The position numbers were made by a program, and so were the translations under genes. From Nitrososphaerota archaeon (GTDB taxonomy: Archaea > Thermoproteota > Nitrososphaeria > Nitrososphaerales > Nitrosopumilaceae): a DNA stretch of 64,000 nucleotides. The stretch covers positions 1 to 64,000 of the forward strand of contig JAJPKL010000007.1 in the NCBI GenBank assembly GCA_021323705.1. Direction: 5' to 3'. The notes beneath the pieces were generated by a model. It was given only the letters and a program-made list of their open reading frames with translations, made no database searches and was not told where the DNA came from. Numbering within the stretch: the first letter of the stretch is position 1; each line of letters starts with the position of its first letter. Shown piece by piece: positions 1 through 7,733 of the stretch.

Positions 1-33
1 AAAGGAATTACAACTGAAGGTGGCACTGTATAA
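1..33 (+). CDS. C-terminal end of an upstream gene (partial)
   Basis: The first frame is open from base 1 and reads KGITTEGGTV before a TAA stop. Ten residues are too few to identify anything. It may be the tail of a gene starting left of the window or a chance open frame. The bases from here to about 200 are AT-rich and contain no other recognisable gene. Confidence 0.25.
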   Translation, partial: KGITTEGGTV

Positions 34-223
34 CAGATTTGTGAGCATGTAGAAAAGGGTCAACATAATGTCATTTGTTAAATCATATGGAGTTAGTCAA
101 CAGAGCAGTTAATAAAAAAATTAATCCATATATCACAGATCTTATTAAAAGCAATTTTTTTCCTTTTAATAGAAAATAAGACAAGTTTAAAAGGATGATA
201 CACATTGTTGGTTAATCGTCGTT

Positions 224-457
224 ATGACCAAGGAGAAGAAAAAAGAGACAAAAAAACCGGCAAAAAAAGAGATCAAAAAGAAAGAAACAGCCAAAGCAAA
301 ACCAAAAGAGAAAGCTAAACTTAAGGAAGATGTCGTAGAGGAAGATTCTGGAATAATTGTGGTAGAAGACGACAGCAATGTGGACAAGGAAGCTGAACTT
401 GAAGCCAGAAAGGCCTATCTTGAAGAGGCCAGATCTCAAGAAGCAAGTGACGACTAG
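224..457 (+). CDS. Lys/Glu-rich low-complexity small protein
   Basis: A 77-residue protein. Residues 1-35 are almost entirely Lys, Glu, Ala and Pro (MTKEKKKETKKPAKKE...), followed by an acidic stretch (DVVEEDSGIIVVEDDSN) and a short charged helix. No enzymatic motif or membrane segment is visible. The basic N-terminus suggests binding to nucleic acid or the ribosome, but this is inference only. It begins with ATG and ends 63 bases before the RAM-domain gene on the same strand, so the two could be co-transcribed. I do not recognise the family. Confidence 0.6.
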   Translation: MTKEKKKETKKPAKKEIKKKETAKAKPKEKAKLKEDVVEEDSGIIVVEDDSNVDKEAELEARKAYLEEARSQEASDD

Positions 458-520
458 ATCATTTATCTTACCATATTTTAGATCATAAACACTTATCCGT
501 TATGCTGAGATCACAGAGTC

Positions 521-769
521 ATGAGGGCACTCTGTCTAATTACTGTCAAACCAGGCAAGGTAGACAATGTCATCAAAGTATTGCAGAAAATAAGAAAAAC
601 GGTCAAAGATATAATGATAGTTACGGGGAGAGCCGACATCATAGTGATTCTGCAGGGTACAATTGACGAGATAAATAACATGGTAATCGACTTTAAAAGG
701 ATAAAGGAGATAGTGGCTACAGAGACCCTAATTGAGGTGGAGGTAGATCTAGGTTGGTCAAAGCCGTAG
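521..769 (+). CDS. Stand-alone Lrp/AsnC ligand-binding (RAM) domain protein
   Basis: An 82-residue protein that looks like the C-terminal RAM (regulation of amino acid metabolism) domain of Lrp/AsnC regulators, without the DNA-binding helix-turn-helix. The beta-alpha-beta pattern is visible: LCLITVKPGKVDNVIKVLQK, then IMIVTGRADIIVIL, then a final strand TLIEVEVDL. In this family such single domains bind amino acids and assemble with full-length Lrp proteins. The next gene is a second RAM protein overlapping it by 16 bases, so the pair is translationally coupled. Ligand and partner cannot be told from sequence. Confidence 0.85.
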   Translation: MRALCLITVKPGKVDNVIKVLQKIRKTVKDIMIVTGRADIIVILQGTIDEINNMVIDFKRIKEIVATETLIEVEVDLGWSKP

Positions 770-972
770 TCCTAGTCAAATCACCAAAGAAATTGATAGC
801 GGCAAGGCTGCGCATGGTCAAGTCAGTCTACGATTCTTTTGCTGTAAGCGGTCAATTTGACGCCGTAGCGCTAATTGAGGTTGAAGAACTATCAGGAATT
901 AAGGAAGTTACGACCGAGATACAGAACATAAACGGTGTAGAAAGAACCGAGACTATGGTCCAAGTGGTATAG
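754..972 (+). CDS. Second stand-alone RAM (Lrp/AsnC ligand-binding) protein
   Basis: A 72-residue RAM domain with the same fold pattern as the preceding gene (VKAVVLVKSPKKLIAARLRM, FAVSGQFDAVALIEVEE, ending ERTETMVQVV). The start is TTG at 754, inside the end of the previous gene. It is supported by a strong Shine-Dalgarno-like GGAGGT at 739-744, nine bases upstream. The glycine-rich turn SGQFDAVA matches the TGRADIIV turn of its neighbour. The two paralogues may form a hetero-oligomeric amino-acid sensor; that is inference. Confidence 0.82.
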   Translation: MVKAVVLVKSPKKLIAARLRMVKSVYDSFAVSGQFDAVALIEVEELSGIKEVTTEIQNINGVERTETMVQVV

Positions 973-1008
973 CATAATAGTTTTAACATTGGACTTTTTA
1001 GATTGTGT

Positions 1009-1419
1009 ATGAACATAAAGCACCTAGGTAGCGTAATAATTGCAGTTTCTAATATGGAAAAGTCAGTACAGTTTTATGGCGAGGTGATAGGGCTACCAAT
1101 AAAAAATAGACGCGGGGATTGGGCCGAACTTGGAAGAGATGGAGCTACGGTAATCCTACACTCGGCTTCAAGACCTATTAACACGGGCACATCAATTGAG
1201 AACGGCATTGTGGTCGGGTTAGTTGTAGGAGACATAGAATCTGCCGTGCAAGAACTAAAGTCAAAAAAGGTTACAATACATAGAGAAATTACCTCACACA
1301 AAGCAGGAAAAAACTGCATAGTGTTAGACCCAGACAAATACATGATCTCCCTGTTTGAGCCATCTTACGAAGGCGGTGCGCAACAAGCGCGTGGGTTCCA
1401 CGGTTTTGCGCCAGTCTAA
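1009..1419 (+). CDS. VOC (glyoxalase/dioxygenase) superfamily protein
   Basis: A 136-residue protein with two beta-alpha-beta-beta-beta modules. Module 1 is HLGSVIIAVSNMEKSVQFYGEVIGLP; module 2 is IVVGLVVGDIESAVQELKSKKV ending CIVLDPDKYMISLFEP. The FYGEVIGLP and DPDxxxxxLFEP signatures are typical of the vicinal oxygen chelate superfamily. Likely metal ligands are His near the start and Glu of LFEP. The substrate is unknown. A TTG six bases earlier (1003) could also start the protein; ATG at 1009 is preferred. It ends tail-to-tail with the next gene, overlapping by 4 bases. Confidence 0.85.
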   Translation: MNIKHLGSVIIAVSNMEKSVQFYGEVIGLPIKNRRGDWAELGRDGATVILHSASRPINTGTSIENGIVVGLVVGDIESAVQELKSKKVTIHREITSHKAGKNCIVLDPDKYMISLFEPSYEGGAQQARGFHGFAPV

Positions 1420-1808
1420 ATTATTTTTCTAACTTTCTCGACTATTTTTGCAATTACAGTAACAGGTGCATTTCTATTTAGGGATACATAGTAAATCCCT
1501 TCTTTGCTTTGGAAAACTAGCAGTGTCACCTTATCATGTTTGAAGATTGCATAATCCATCTTGCCTATTGCAACATCTACTTTATTTCGCATGTTAAACA
1601 AGGTCGATACCAAAAAGAACTCATTTCTTGCAGGGTCTGCCTTCAAAAGTATGCCGGTTCCCGGCCTAATTATGCCAGTCAAGGTTCTACCATATTGGTT
1701 TATCAAACCAACATACCTAATTGAAGACGATAAATCTAAAATACGCTGACATTTCTTTTTATACTTTGAGATTTCTTCAGTCCATTTTTGATTTGGTGTT
1801 TGATTCAC
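1416..1808 (-). CDS. Conserved Nitrososphaerota-type protein of unknown function
   Basis: A 130-residue soluble alpha/beta protein. It opens with a charged helix (KWTEEISKYKKKCQRIL) and then alternating strands (IRYVGLINQYGRTLTGIIRP, EFFLVSTLFNMR, HDKVTLLVFQSKEGIYYVSL). The pattern is reminiscent of roadblock/profilin-like domains. I associate the sequence style with a thaumarchaeal family of unknown function, but I cannot name it with certainty. No catalytic residues are apparent. Its promoter lies in 1809-1845, between it and the next minus-strand gene. Confidence 0.65.
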   Translation of the reverse strand: MNQTPNQKWTEEISKYKKKCQRILDLSSSIRYVGLINQYGRTLTGIIRPGTGILLKADPARNEFFLVSTLFNMRNKVDVAIGKMDYAIFKHDKVTLLVFQSKEGIYYVSLNRNAPVTVIAKIVEKVRKII

Positions 1809-1845
1809 AACAATGTTAAGAGTTCATGGTCTTATAAAGTTCGAC

Positions 1846-2244
1846 CTAGTTTTTCTTTTCTCCCTTCTTGTTTGCTTTAAGAAGTGAGTTCTCTTGTCGG
1901 AGTCTAGAGTTTTCCTCTTGCAATCCGTCTATCGTATGCATGATTTTGTGCATCGGATGGTTTGGAAGGAGTTGATTTGGCGACAAATCAAACAAGTTTT
2001 TTGCGTAGCGCTGAAACACTTCATAGTGGTTATCTAGCCTATTCATCATGAGATCTTTATCCTGTACTATCATATCCTTGATTTTGCCCGCATTTGATAT
2101 TCCAAGTGGCGGGTTTGCCCTAGGCGGAAGTCGAGGAAATGCAAATGGTGAGTTTACCACATCTATAGCATGGCCAAACTCCAATGCTCGTCTAGTGTAA
2201 AAATGGTCCCACATGGATGCAAAGTCAGCCGGCCCATATTTCAT
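1846..2244 (-). CDS. Hypothetical protein with C-terminal coiled coil
   Basis: A 132-residue protein. The N-terminal half is aromatic and Pro-rich (ADFASMWDHFYTRRALEFGH, FAFPRLPPRANPPLG). The C-terminus is a leucine-zipper-like coiled coil (IDGLQEENSRLRQENSLLKANK) with a lysine-rich tail. The coiled coil resembles those in bZIP or ParB-associated helices but no DNA-binding region is obvious. ATG at 2244 is chosen; a TTG four codons upstream is an alternative. Function unknown. Confidence 0.6.
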   Translation of the reverse strand: MKYGPADFASMWDHFYTRRALEFGHAIDVVNSPFAFPRLPPRANPPLGISNAGKIKDMIVQDKDLMMNRLDNHYEVFQRYAKNLFDLSPNQLLPNHPMHKIMHTIDGLQEENSRLRQENSLLKANKKGEKKN

Positions 2245-2357
2245 GTTTACGCACAAACCCGTGCGCTAGATAACCTCCGGTGTCAAGCGCACGTCATTTT
2301 TTATCAAATTACGTTGATCGAAGATCCTTATAGAATAGCTTGATCGAGATCAAAGAA

Positions 2358-2507
2358 ATGACGAAAACAGCATCTATGAGTTGTATAAAATGTAAAAAAA
2401 ACATAGTTTCTACAGATTTATACAAAATTGTAATGTATATTGTTGATCAAAAGTTTACCGATCATCATTACGAGCACATCGAATGTCCAGACAAGTTTAC
2501 AGTCTAG
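2358..2507 (+). CDS. Small CxxC protein (49 aa)
   Basis: An ATG-initiated 49-residue frame containing MSCIKCKKN near the N-terminus, DHHYEHIEC in the second half and a final FTV. Two Cys (CIKC), a His cluster and a later Cys could form a zinc site. It sits in the gap between two minus-strand genes and overlaps the end of the cyclase gene by 4 bases. Its style matches the other micro zinc proteins in this window. It could be a chance frame. Confidence 0.5.
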   Translation: MTKTASMSCIKCKKNIVSTDLYKIVMYIVDQKFTDHHYEHIECPDKFTV

Positions 2508-3298
2508 ACATGTAAAGCGTAGACTCCGTAGATCTTTCCAGTCTCTTTGTCGTGATAATTCCATTGGTTTCCATGCCATTCGACTTTTTTGAAAAGATCC
2601 TTTAGGGAGGGATGAAGTTTTTCATGAACGTCTTCTCCAATCAAGATCTGATTTGGCCTGGCCAACGCAGTGATCTTTGCAGCTATGCTGACGGCGGGGC
2701 CCAGGATGTCAACGTGTGAGCGTACTTTGTCAGAGCCGTATCTGACAATAGCGTTTTCACCAAAGTCCATGCCTATTTTCACACGCAGTTCTGGATAGTC
2801 ATATTCGCTTAAAATTGGATTTATCCCTCTTTCGATTACATCGATCATCGTTTTTGCACAGTTAACAGCATTATCAGATACAACGAGTGGATTCTCTTCT
2901 GCCACAAAGTAACCTATCACAGCATCGCCAACATATTTGAGTACATATCCACCGTAATTTTTGATTACATATCTCATTTCTTGCGAAAACGAGCTTATGA
3001 TTATGCCCAGTTTTTCGGCAGGAAGTGTCAGCGACATCTCAGTGGAGCCTACAAGGTCCACAAACATTACAATCATGTGCATTCTCTGCGATACATGTTC
3101 ACGTAGGAATTGATCGGATTCGTCTTCCGAATAGAGATATTCATATCCCTTTTTGAGAGAACTCCAGACTCTTTTTTGAGTCTCTTTGATGAGAGATTCA
3201 GCATCTAAAGAGCCTGTTCTACCCCCGCTTAGCATCATATCCACGATGTTGCTAGTTGGGATCTTTTCTTCAGGTTTAGTTCCTTGTTCCTCACTCAA
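2504..3298 (-). CDS. Class III adenylate/guanylate cyclase domain protein
   Basis: A 264-residue soluble protein. Residues 70-264 form a class III nucleotidyl cyclase domain: VMFVDLVGST with metal ligand Asp81, then KYVGDAVIGYF with Lys121 and metal ligand Asp125, then VDILGPAVSIAAKI. The family makes cAMP or cGMP from ATP/GTP as a dimer. Asp197 fits adenine selection. The usual transition-state Asn and Arg are replaced here by Ser204 and Lys208, so activity may be reduced or altered. The N-terminal 65 residues are helical with no known sensor. A zinc-ribbon gene lies 6 bases upstream and is probably co-transcribed. Confidence 0.85.
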   Translation of the reverse strand: MSEEQGTKPEEKIPTSNIVDMMLSGGRTGSLDAESLIKETQKRVWSSLKKGYEYLYSEDESDQFLREHVSQRMHMIVMFVDLVGSTEMSLTLPAEKLGIIISSFSQEMRYVIKNYGGYVLKYVGDAVIGYFVAEENPLVVSDNAVNCAKTMIDVIERGINPILSEYDYPELRVKIGMDFGENAIVRYGSDKVRSHVDILGPAVSIAAKITALARPNQILIGEDVHEKLHPSLKDLFKKVEWHGNQWNYHDKETGKIYGVYALHV

Positions 3299-3304
3299 CC
3301 ATAA

Positions 3305-3436
3305 TCACTCCAAAGGAAAATTGACTCCACATACGGGACACTGGCCTCTTTCTCCCTTGTATTTTATATCAAAGTATTGAACAATTTCTACGTCACAGTT
3401 CCAGCATATTATTTTCTTAAACGAGGGCTTGGCCAT
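3305..3436 (-). CDS. Zinc-ribbon protein (43 aa)
   Basis: A 43-residue protein starting at MAKPSFKKIICWNCDVEI. It has two CxxC pairs (CWNC and CPVC), 22 residues apart between the inner cysteines, which is a classic zinc ribbon. The open frame reaches 3487 through another Met, but the conserved-looking protein begins at 3436. Spacing to the cyclase gene is only 6 bases, so the two form an operon. The role is unknown; zinc ribbons of this size usually bind nucleic acid or protein. Confidence 0.65.
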   Translation of the reverse strand: MAKPSFKKIICWNCDVEIVQYFDIKYKGERGQCPVCGVNFPLE

Positions 3437-3515
3437 CTTCTCGTACAGTGAAAATTGCGCTTTATGGATATTTAAACTACCTATCAATTTTATTTAAGAG
3501 AGATTAGGAAAAAAT

Positions 3516-4352
3516 GTGCAAATTCCATCAAATTCAATAGATCCCTTTGTAAAATCGATGTCAGAAAAGGGCGAAGAGATACGCCGGTTGTTCTTAAAAC
3601 ACATTGCTGACCTCACAAAGAAAGTGCCTGTAAAAGTAATGCTGGGAGACGGAACTGTGTCAGGCCAAGAGTCTTTTGACCCGGCAACGGCAAGGCAATT
3701 CTATAACTCGATATTGACCAAATTACAAGGGTGGACGTATAGCGGCGTATCTGTTACAACAGACCAAGACCTAAGGCGCAGCTTTATCAAATTTGAGACA
3801 AGAGAAGACAACTACATACTTTCTTGCCACATGTCTCTTCAGTATCACGCACTCCTTTTTTACAAATTAGACCACAAGGTAATCGACATACAAAAGGAGT
3901 TATCAGGATTAACCGATGAAATAAAGCAGCTTCAAGAAAATACGGCTCCAGAAACTGACAAGATAATAGAAGAAAAGTTACGCCGTGCAGGATATGAGAA
4001 CGTGGATCAGCAGAAGCTCTTCGAGATCCTCTTTGAACATGATGAGATTACGCAAGACTTGGCAGAAACTTTAAAATCAAATCAAAAAAAGATAGGCGAA
4101 CTCAATGAAAGACAAAACAGACTATTCAAAGAATTAGACAACATGCTAATTGAGATATATCACACAACTCCTGTCATGATTGACGAGATGAGAATGATTG
4201 CAGCAGAAGAAGGATGTTTGTGCGTTTTCAATTTAGAACATTTGAAGAAAGATGCAAGAGAAGGAAATTTCAACATGACAAGAATGTCAACCAAAATAAA
4301 AGACAAATTATTGAGCAGGATGGATGAGATAATCCAAATTTTGAAATTTTAA
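3516..4352 (+). CDS. Coiled-coil protein of unknown function
   Basis: A 278-residue protein with GTG start at 3516; an overlapping ATG at 3514 is in a frame that stops after 8 codons. Residues 1-115 form an alpha/beta N-terminal domain (VPVKVMLGDGTVSG, DNYILSCHMSLQYHALLFYKL). Residues 120-225 form a long coiled coil (IQKELSGLTDEIKQLQEN, LKSNQKKIGELNERQNRL), and the C-terminus is short and basic. The arrangement suggests an oligomeric scaffold or cytoskeletal/chromosome-associated protein. No signal peptide or membrane segment is present. I do not recognise the family. Confidence 0.7.
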   Translation: MQIPSNSIDPFVKSMSEKGEEIRRLFLKHIADLTKKVPVKVMLGDGTVSGQESFDPATARQFYNSILTKLQGWTYSGVSVTTDQDLRRSFIKFETREDNYILSCHMSLQYHALLFYKLDHKVIDIQKELSGLTDEIKQLQENTAPETDKIIEEKLRRAGYENVDQQKLFEILFEHDEITQDLAETLKSNQKKIGELNERQNRLFKELDNMLIEIYHTTPVMIDEMRMIAAEEGCLCVFNLEHLKKDAREGNFNMTRMSTKIKDKLLSRMDEIIQILKF

Positions 4353-4395
4353 AAAATTGTTTATATTCTGATTCTTTTTATCCAGTCATACTTTT

Positions 4396-4466
4396 AGTCA
4401 AGGGTCATGCAACATTCAATGCGTCATGCAGATATGGGGAGTTGACACCAATATGCCCCCTTGACT
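4396..4466 (+). ncRNA. Candidate structured small RNA
   Basis: Between the coiled-coil gene and ilvA a perfect 9-bp inverted repeat, AGTCAAGGG (4396-4404) and CCCTTGACT (4458-4466), encloses 53 bases. The enclosed part contains a direct repeat TCATGCA (4405-4411, 4424-4430) and a GGGG/CCCC pair. A TATA-like TTTATATT at 4360-4367 is correctly placed to start a transcript near 4390. The ilvA promoter (TATTTAAG near 4607) lies downstream, so this is not an ilvA leader. It is not a tRNA or 5S RNA. It could also be a transcription stop for the upstream gene. Nothing else was seen in 4353-4647. Confidence 0.4.
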
Positions 4467-4647
4467 TTGATCGAGATCTTGGCCAAATAATATTTAGCCT
4501 TTTCCAGATCCTTGAAAATCTTATCAAAAAAGAAATTAGCAGTACAGTTTTTGCATTAATTACCTTCAAAAATCAAAAATGCTCAATGTTTTTTGTCCCT
4601 TTACTATTTAAGAAACCAAATATACGGTAAGTGAAGTTGAGACAGTA

Positions 4648-5856
4648 TTGAATCTGACCTATGACAGTATTGTAAAATCGCAAAAGATCCAAGGCAATGT
4701 CATTCGAAGAACGCCACTTGAACTATCACGAACCTTTAGTCAAATGCTAGGATCTCAGGTTTATCTGAAATCAGAATGTTTGCAAAAGACTGGCTCCTTC
4801 AAGGTGCGCGGCGCATATGCAAAGATTGCTACCTTGTCTCCCGAAGAAAAGAGAAAAGGAGTAATTGCGGCATCTGCAGGAAATCATGCGCAAGGAGTTG
4901 CGTTTGCCTCAGCACTAGAAAAGATTCCATGCACAATTGTCATGCCTGTTACTGCATCGCCTGCCAAAGTAGCGGCTACTAGAGCTTATGGAGCAAATGT
5001 TGTGCTAGAGGGTGCCATTTACGACGAATCATGGGCCAGGGCACAAGAACTGTCTAAAAACAAAGGTGCAAAGATAATCCATGCGTTTGATGACGAGACA
5101 GTCATTGCAGCACAGGGAGTTATTGGTCTTGAGATAATGCAAGACCTTCCAAATGTGGACGAGATTTACGTTCCCATAGGAGGGGGGGGTCTTGCAGCGG
5201 GAGTTCTGACTGCAGTCAAGTCAAAAAAGCCACATGTCAAAGTAATAGGAGTTCAATCATCAGCGTTTCCAGCAATGAAGAAATCCTTTGATGCTGGCAG
5301 ACTTGAATCTGTAAAGGGACAACGCACAATAGCAGATGGTATTTCGGTCAAAAGGCCAGGTGAATTGACCTTCAAGATAATCGATGATCTGATAGATGAC
5401 ATTGTGCTTGTAGACGATTCGCAAATAGTCAAGGCAATGTTTCTACTAATGGAAAGGGCTAAAATGGTTGTAGAACCAGCAGGCGCAGTCAGCCTAGCAT
5501 ACCTCCTTGATAAAAAACCCATGAGGGGAAAGAAAATCGTACCAATACTTTCAGGAGGCAACGTTGACATGTACCTACTTGGTCAGATAGTTGCCAAAGG
5601 CCTAACCGAGATGGGCAGAATGGTGAAGATCTTCATTGTTCTCACAGACAAACCAGGAGCCCTAAAAGAAGTGGTAGATGTGATTTCTTCACTCAGTGTG
5701 AATATAGTAGAGGTGGTTCATGATAGGCTAAGCTCAAACATTCCTGCAGGAACTGCCGGTGTAACACTCAGCCTTGAGACAGAAAATCCAAGGCATGCCG
5801 AACGCCTCATTGCGAACCTAAAGCAGCGAAACATTATGTTCAAGATTGTCACTTGA
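4648..5856 (+). CDS. ilvA: Threonine ammonia-lyase (biosynthetic-type, ACT domain)
   Basis: A 402-residue PLP enzyme that converts threonine to 2-oxobutyrate and ammonia, the entry step of isoleucine synthesis. The PLP lysine lies in TGSFKVRGAY (near residue 50), the substrate loop is SAGNHAQG, and the phosphate-binding loop is PIGGGGLAAG. An ACT regulatory domain occupies about residues 325-402 (IFIVLTDKPGALKEVVDVIS), which fits feedback control by an amino acid. Start is TTG at 4648; the TATA-like TATTTAAG near 4607 supports it. ilvD, a later step of the same pathway, is 40 kb away in this window. Confidence 0.95.
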   Translation: MNLTYDSIVKSQKIQGNVIRRTPLELSRTFSQMLGSQVYLKSECLQKTGSFKVRGAYAKIATLSPEEKRKGVIAASAGNHAQGVAFASALEKIPCTIVMPVTASPAKVAATRAYGANVVLEGAIYDESWARAQELSKNKGAKIIHAFDDETVIAAQGVIGLEIMQDLPNVDEIYVPIGGGGLAAGVLTAVKSKKPHVKVIGVQSSAFPAMKKSFDAGRLESVKGQRTIADGISVKRPGELTFKIIDDLIDDIVLVDDSQIVKAMFLLMERAKMVVEPAGAVSLAYLLDKKPMRGKKIVPILSGGNVDMYLLGQIVAKGLTEMGRMVKIFIVLTDKPGALKEVVDVISSLSVNIVEVVHDRLSSNIPAGTAGVTLSLETENPRHAERLIANLKQRNIMFKIVT

Positions 5857-5873
5857 ACACACCATTGTCTGCG

Positions 5874-7142
5874 TTATCCAGAAATTAGAATATACGAGTC
5901 AAAGGCGATTATTATCAATGCAAAAGATATGGCAATGGCAGACGTTATCTTTCTGTTGACAAATTCGCCCATCACATTCTTGTCAGCAGTAAATACAATT
6001 AACGGAACAATTGCCAGTGGTATTAGCAGGCTGAGTATCACCTGACTGTATACTAATATCTGTAATGGGTCAAACCCAAAAAATATTGCAATTGTGGTTG
6101 GGATGACGTTTATGAATCTGGTAACTATCCTTCTAAGCCAAACGTTGATCTTTTTGTCAAGGAATCCTTCCATCACAACTTGTCCTGCCAAAGTGCCCGC
6201 TACAGAAGATGCAAGCCCTGACGACAGCAACGTGACCAAAAACACTGTTCCTGCTACAAGTCCAAAGATTGGAACCAGTGTCTTGTATGCTTCAGAAATT
6301 GACTCTACCTGAGAACCACTTGAACCAAATGCAACTGCAGACATTATTAAAATTGCCGCATTTATCATACCTGCAATAGTGAGAACTATTATTGTTTCTG
6401 CAAGATGGAATTTTCTCATCCTCTTTTTTTCTTCGATATTCTTTCCTTGTGATCTTTCTTTTGTTAGTGCAGAGTGTAAAAATACAACATGCGGCATTAC
6501 AGTTGCACCTATTATCCCAACACCTATGAACAGCTCATGCGAGCTGGCAAATCCAGGCACAAATGAATGTATGAAAATTTCTCTTGGATCAGGCCTCACT
6601 GTAAATATCTCATAGAGATAACCAAAGCTTATGATGGATACAAAGAGCAAGAAGAGCTGCTCAAGAAGTCGAAATCGTCTTGAGGTTAAACCCAAGATAA
6701 TGATTACATCAACCGCGCCAAACACTGCGGCGTAGATGAGTGGCACATTGAATAAGAGATTGAGTGCAATTACAGTTCCAAGATATTCTGCCAGATCGGT
6801 TGCTGTGATCACAAGCTCGGTGCTCAACCAATATGGAATTACGAGAGTTTTTCTGCCTAGTTTTTTTCTCAATATTTCAGCAAGCGACATATTTGTCGCA
6901 ATGCCCAATTTTCCTGAAAGATATTGTATCATCATGGCCATAGCACTTGACAGCCAGACAACCCACAGTAGTGAATATCCAAAAGAGGCCCCGCCCTGTA
7001 TGTCAGTACCATAATTACCAGGATCCATGTAACCTATACTGACTATCAATGCGGGCCCAGAGTATGCAATGAACCTTGCAATCGCATTTCTAGTTTCCAC
7101 TAGTCTGTTAGATTTCACATTTGGCAAGAATCTTGATTTCAC
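5874..7142 (-). CDS. mntH: Nramp-family divalent metal transporter
   Basis: A 422-residue polytopic membrane protein that imports Mn(II)/Fe(II) with protons. The Nramp metal site is intact: DPGN in TM1 (Asp40, Asn43), and GATVMPH in TM6 (Ala213, Met216, His218). About eleven transmembrane segments can be traced. Start is GTG at 7142. The promoter at 7152-7183 carries two copies of a metal-repressor-like operator flanking a TATA box, so the gene is probably repressed when metal is plentiful. It is transcribed convergently with ilvA. Confidence 0.95.
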   Translation of the reverse strand: MKSRFLPNVKSNRLVETRNAIARFIAYSGPALIVSIGYMDPGNYGTDIQGGASFGYSLLWVVWLSSAMAMMIQYLSGKLGIATNMSLAEILRKKLGRKTLVIPYWLSTELVITATDLAEYLGTVIALNLLFNVPLIYAAVFGAVDVIIILGLTSRRFRLLEQLFLLFVSIISFGYLYEIFTVRPDPREIFIHSFVPGFASSHELFIGVGIIGATVMPHVVFLHSALTKERSQGKNIEEKKRMRKFHLAETIIVLTIAGMINAAILIMSAVAFGSSGSQVESISEAYKTLVPIFGLVAGTVFLVTLLSSGLASSVAGTLAGQVVMEGFLDKKINVWLRRIVTRFINVIPTTIAIFFGFDPLQILVYSQVILSLLIPLAIVPLIVFTADKNVMGEFVNRKITSAIAISFALIIIAFDSYILISG

Positions 7143-7151
7143 ATATAAAAT

Positions 7152-7183
7152 TTAGCTTAGTCTATATTATTTAGCTTAGTCTA
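7152..7183 (-). promoter_or_regulatory. Duplicated operator in the Nramp promoter
   Basis: TTAGCTTAGTCTA occurs twice, at 7152-7164 and 7171-7183, with starts 19 bases apart. The second copy extends to the imperfect palindrome TTAGCTTAGTCTAA. Read on the minus strand, a TATA-like TAATATAG sits between the copies about 26 bases before the GTG start. Occupancy would therefore block TBP/TFB or polymerase. The half-sites resemble TTAGGCTTGCCTAA at 35275 and TTAGGGCAAGCTAA at 35202, both by metal-related genes, as expected for a DtxR/MntR-type repressor. Confidence 0.65.
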
Positions 7184-7240
7184 AACTTTGAAAGTAAAAA
7201 GAAAGGTGTTATTATTGCCTGGCAAGAAAAGCATCTATTG

Positions 7241-7711
7241 ATGCAGTATCATAAGCAGTGGATAGGAAAAACAATACTTGATTGGAAAGACATTGAACAC
7301 TATGTGGAGATTCTTGCAAAAAAGGTACGAGATACAAGGTTTGAGTTTGACAAGATCGCTACCGTATCAAGGGGAGGCCTAGTCCCAGCAAGATTGATGG
7401 CAGACCTATTTGACATCAAAAAGATACTTGTAGACAAACGCAACCTGCCACCAGGGACGTTGTTTGTTGATGACATATACGATTCAGGCAAAACTTTCAA
7501 GAATGCGATTTCAGACATGACAAAATCTCGGAATTTTTTATATGCAACACTTGTTGCACGAAAGGGCAGAAGATACCCAAAACAACTAGTCTATGCGAGG
7601 AAAACCAGAGGTAGAGAATATATCGTATTTCCTTGGGAAGGCATGGAATACCAGAGGTCTTGCCTGATGCAATCTAAAACTCGCACTAGAAGAAAACCTA
7701 AAAATAATTAA
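7241..7711 (+). CDS. Phosphoribosyltransferase family protein
   Basis: A 156-residue type I phosphoribosyltransferase. The PRPP-binding signature is LFVDDIYDSGKT and an earlier SRGGLVPAR loop contacts pyrophosphate. It resembles archaeal hypoxanthine/xanthine/guanine phosphoribosyltransferases used in purine salvage, or the PRT-like proteins often annotated as such. The hood region is short and a basic C-terminal tail (KTRTRRKPKNN) follows. ATG at 7241 is preferred over TTG at 7238. Base specificity is not readable from sequence. Confidence 0.85.
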   Translation: MQYHKQWIGKTILDWKDIEHYVEILAKKVRDTRFEFDKIATVSRGGLVPARLMADLFDIKKILVDKRNLPPGTLFVDDIYDSGKTFKNAISDMTKSRNFLYATLVARKGRRYPKQLVYARKTRGREYIVFPWEGMEYQRSCLMQSKTRTRRKPKNN

Positions 7712-7733
7712 TGACTAAGTGCCTACTGAATAG

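Noticed and set aside
4442-4630. 62-codon open frame upstream of ilvA
   Set aside because: It overlaps the inverted repeat 4396-4466 and the ilvA promoter. It has no recognisable protein pattern and starts inside the stem structure.
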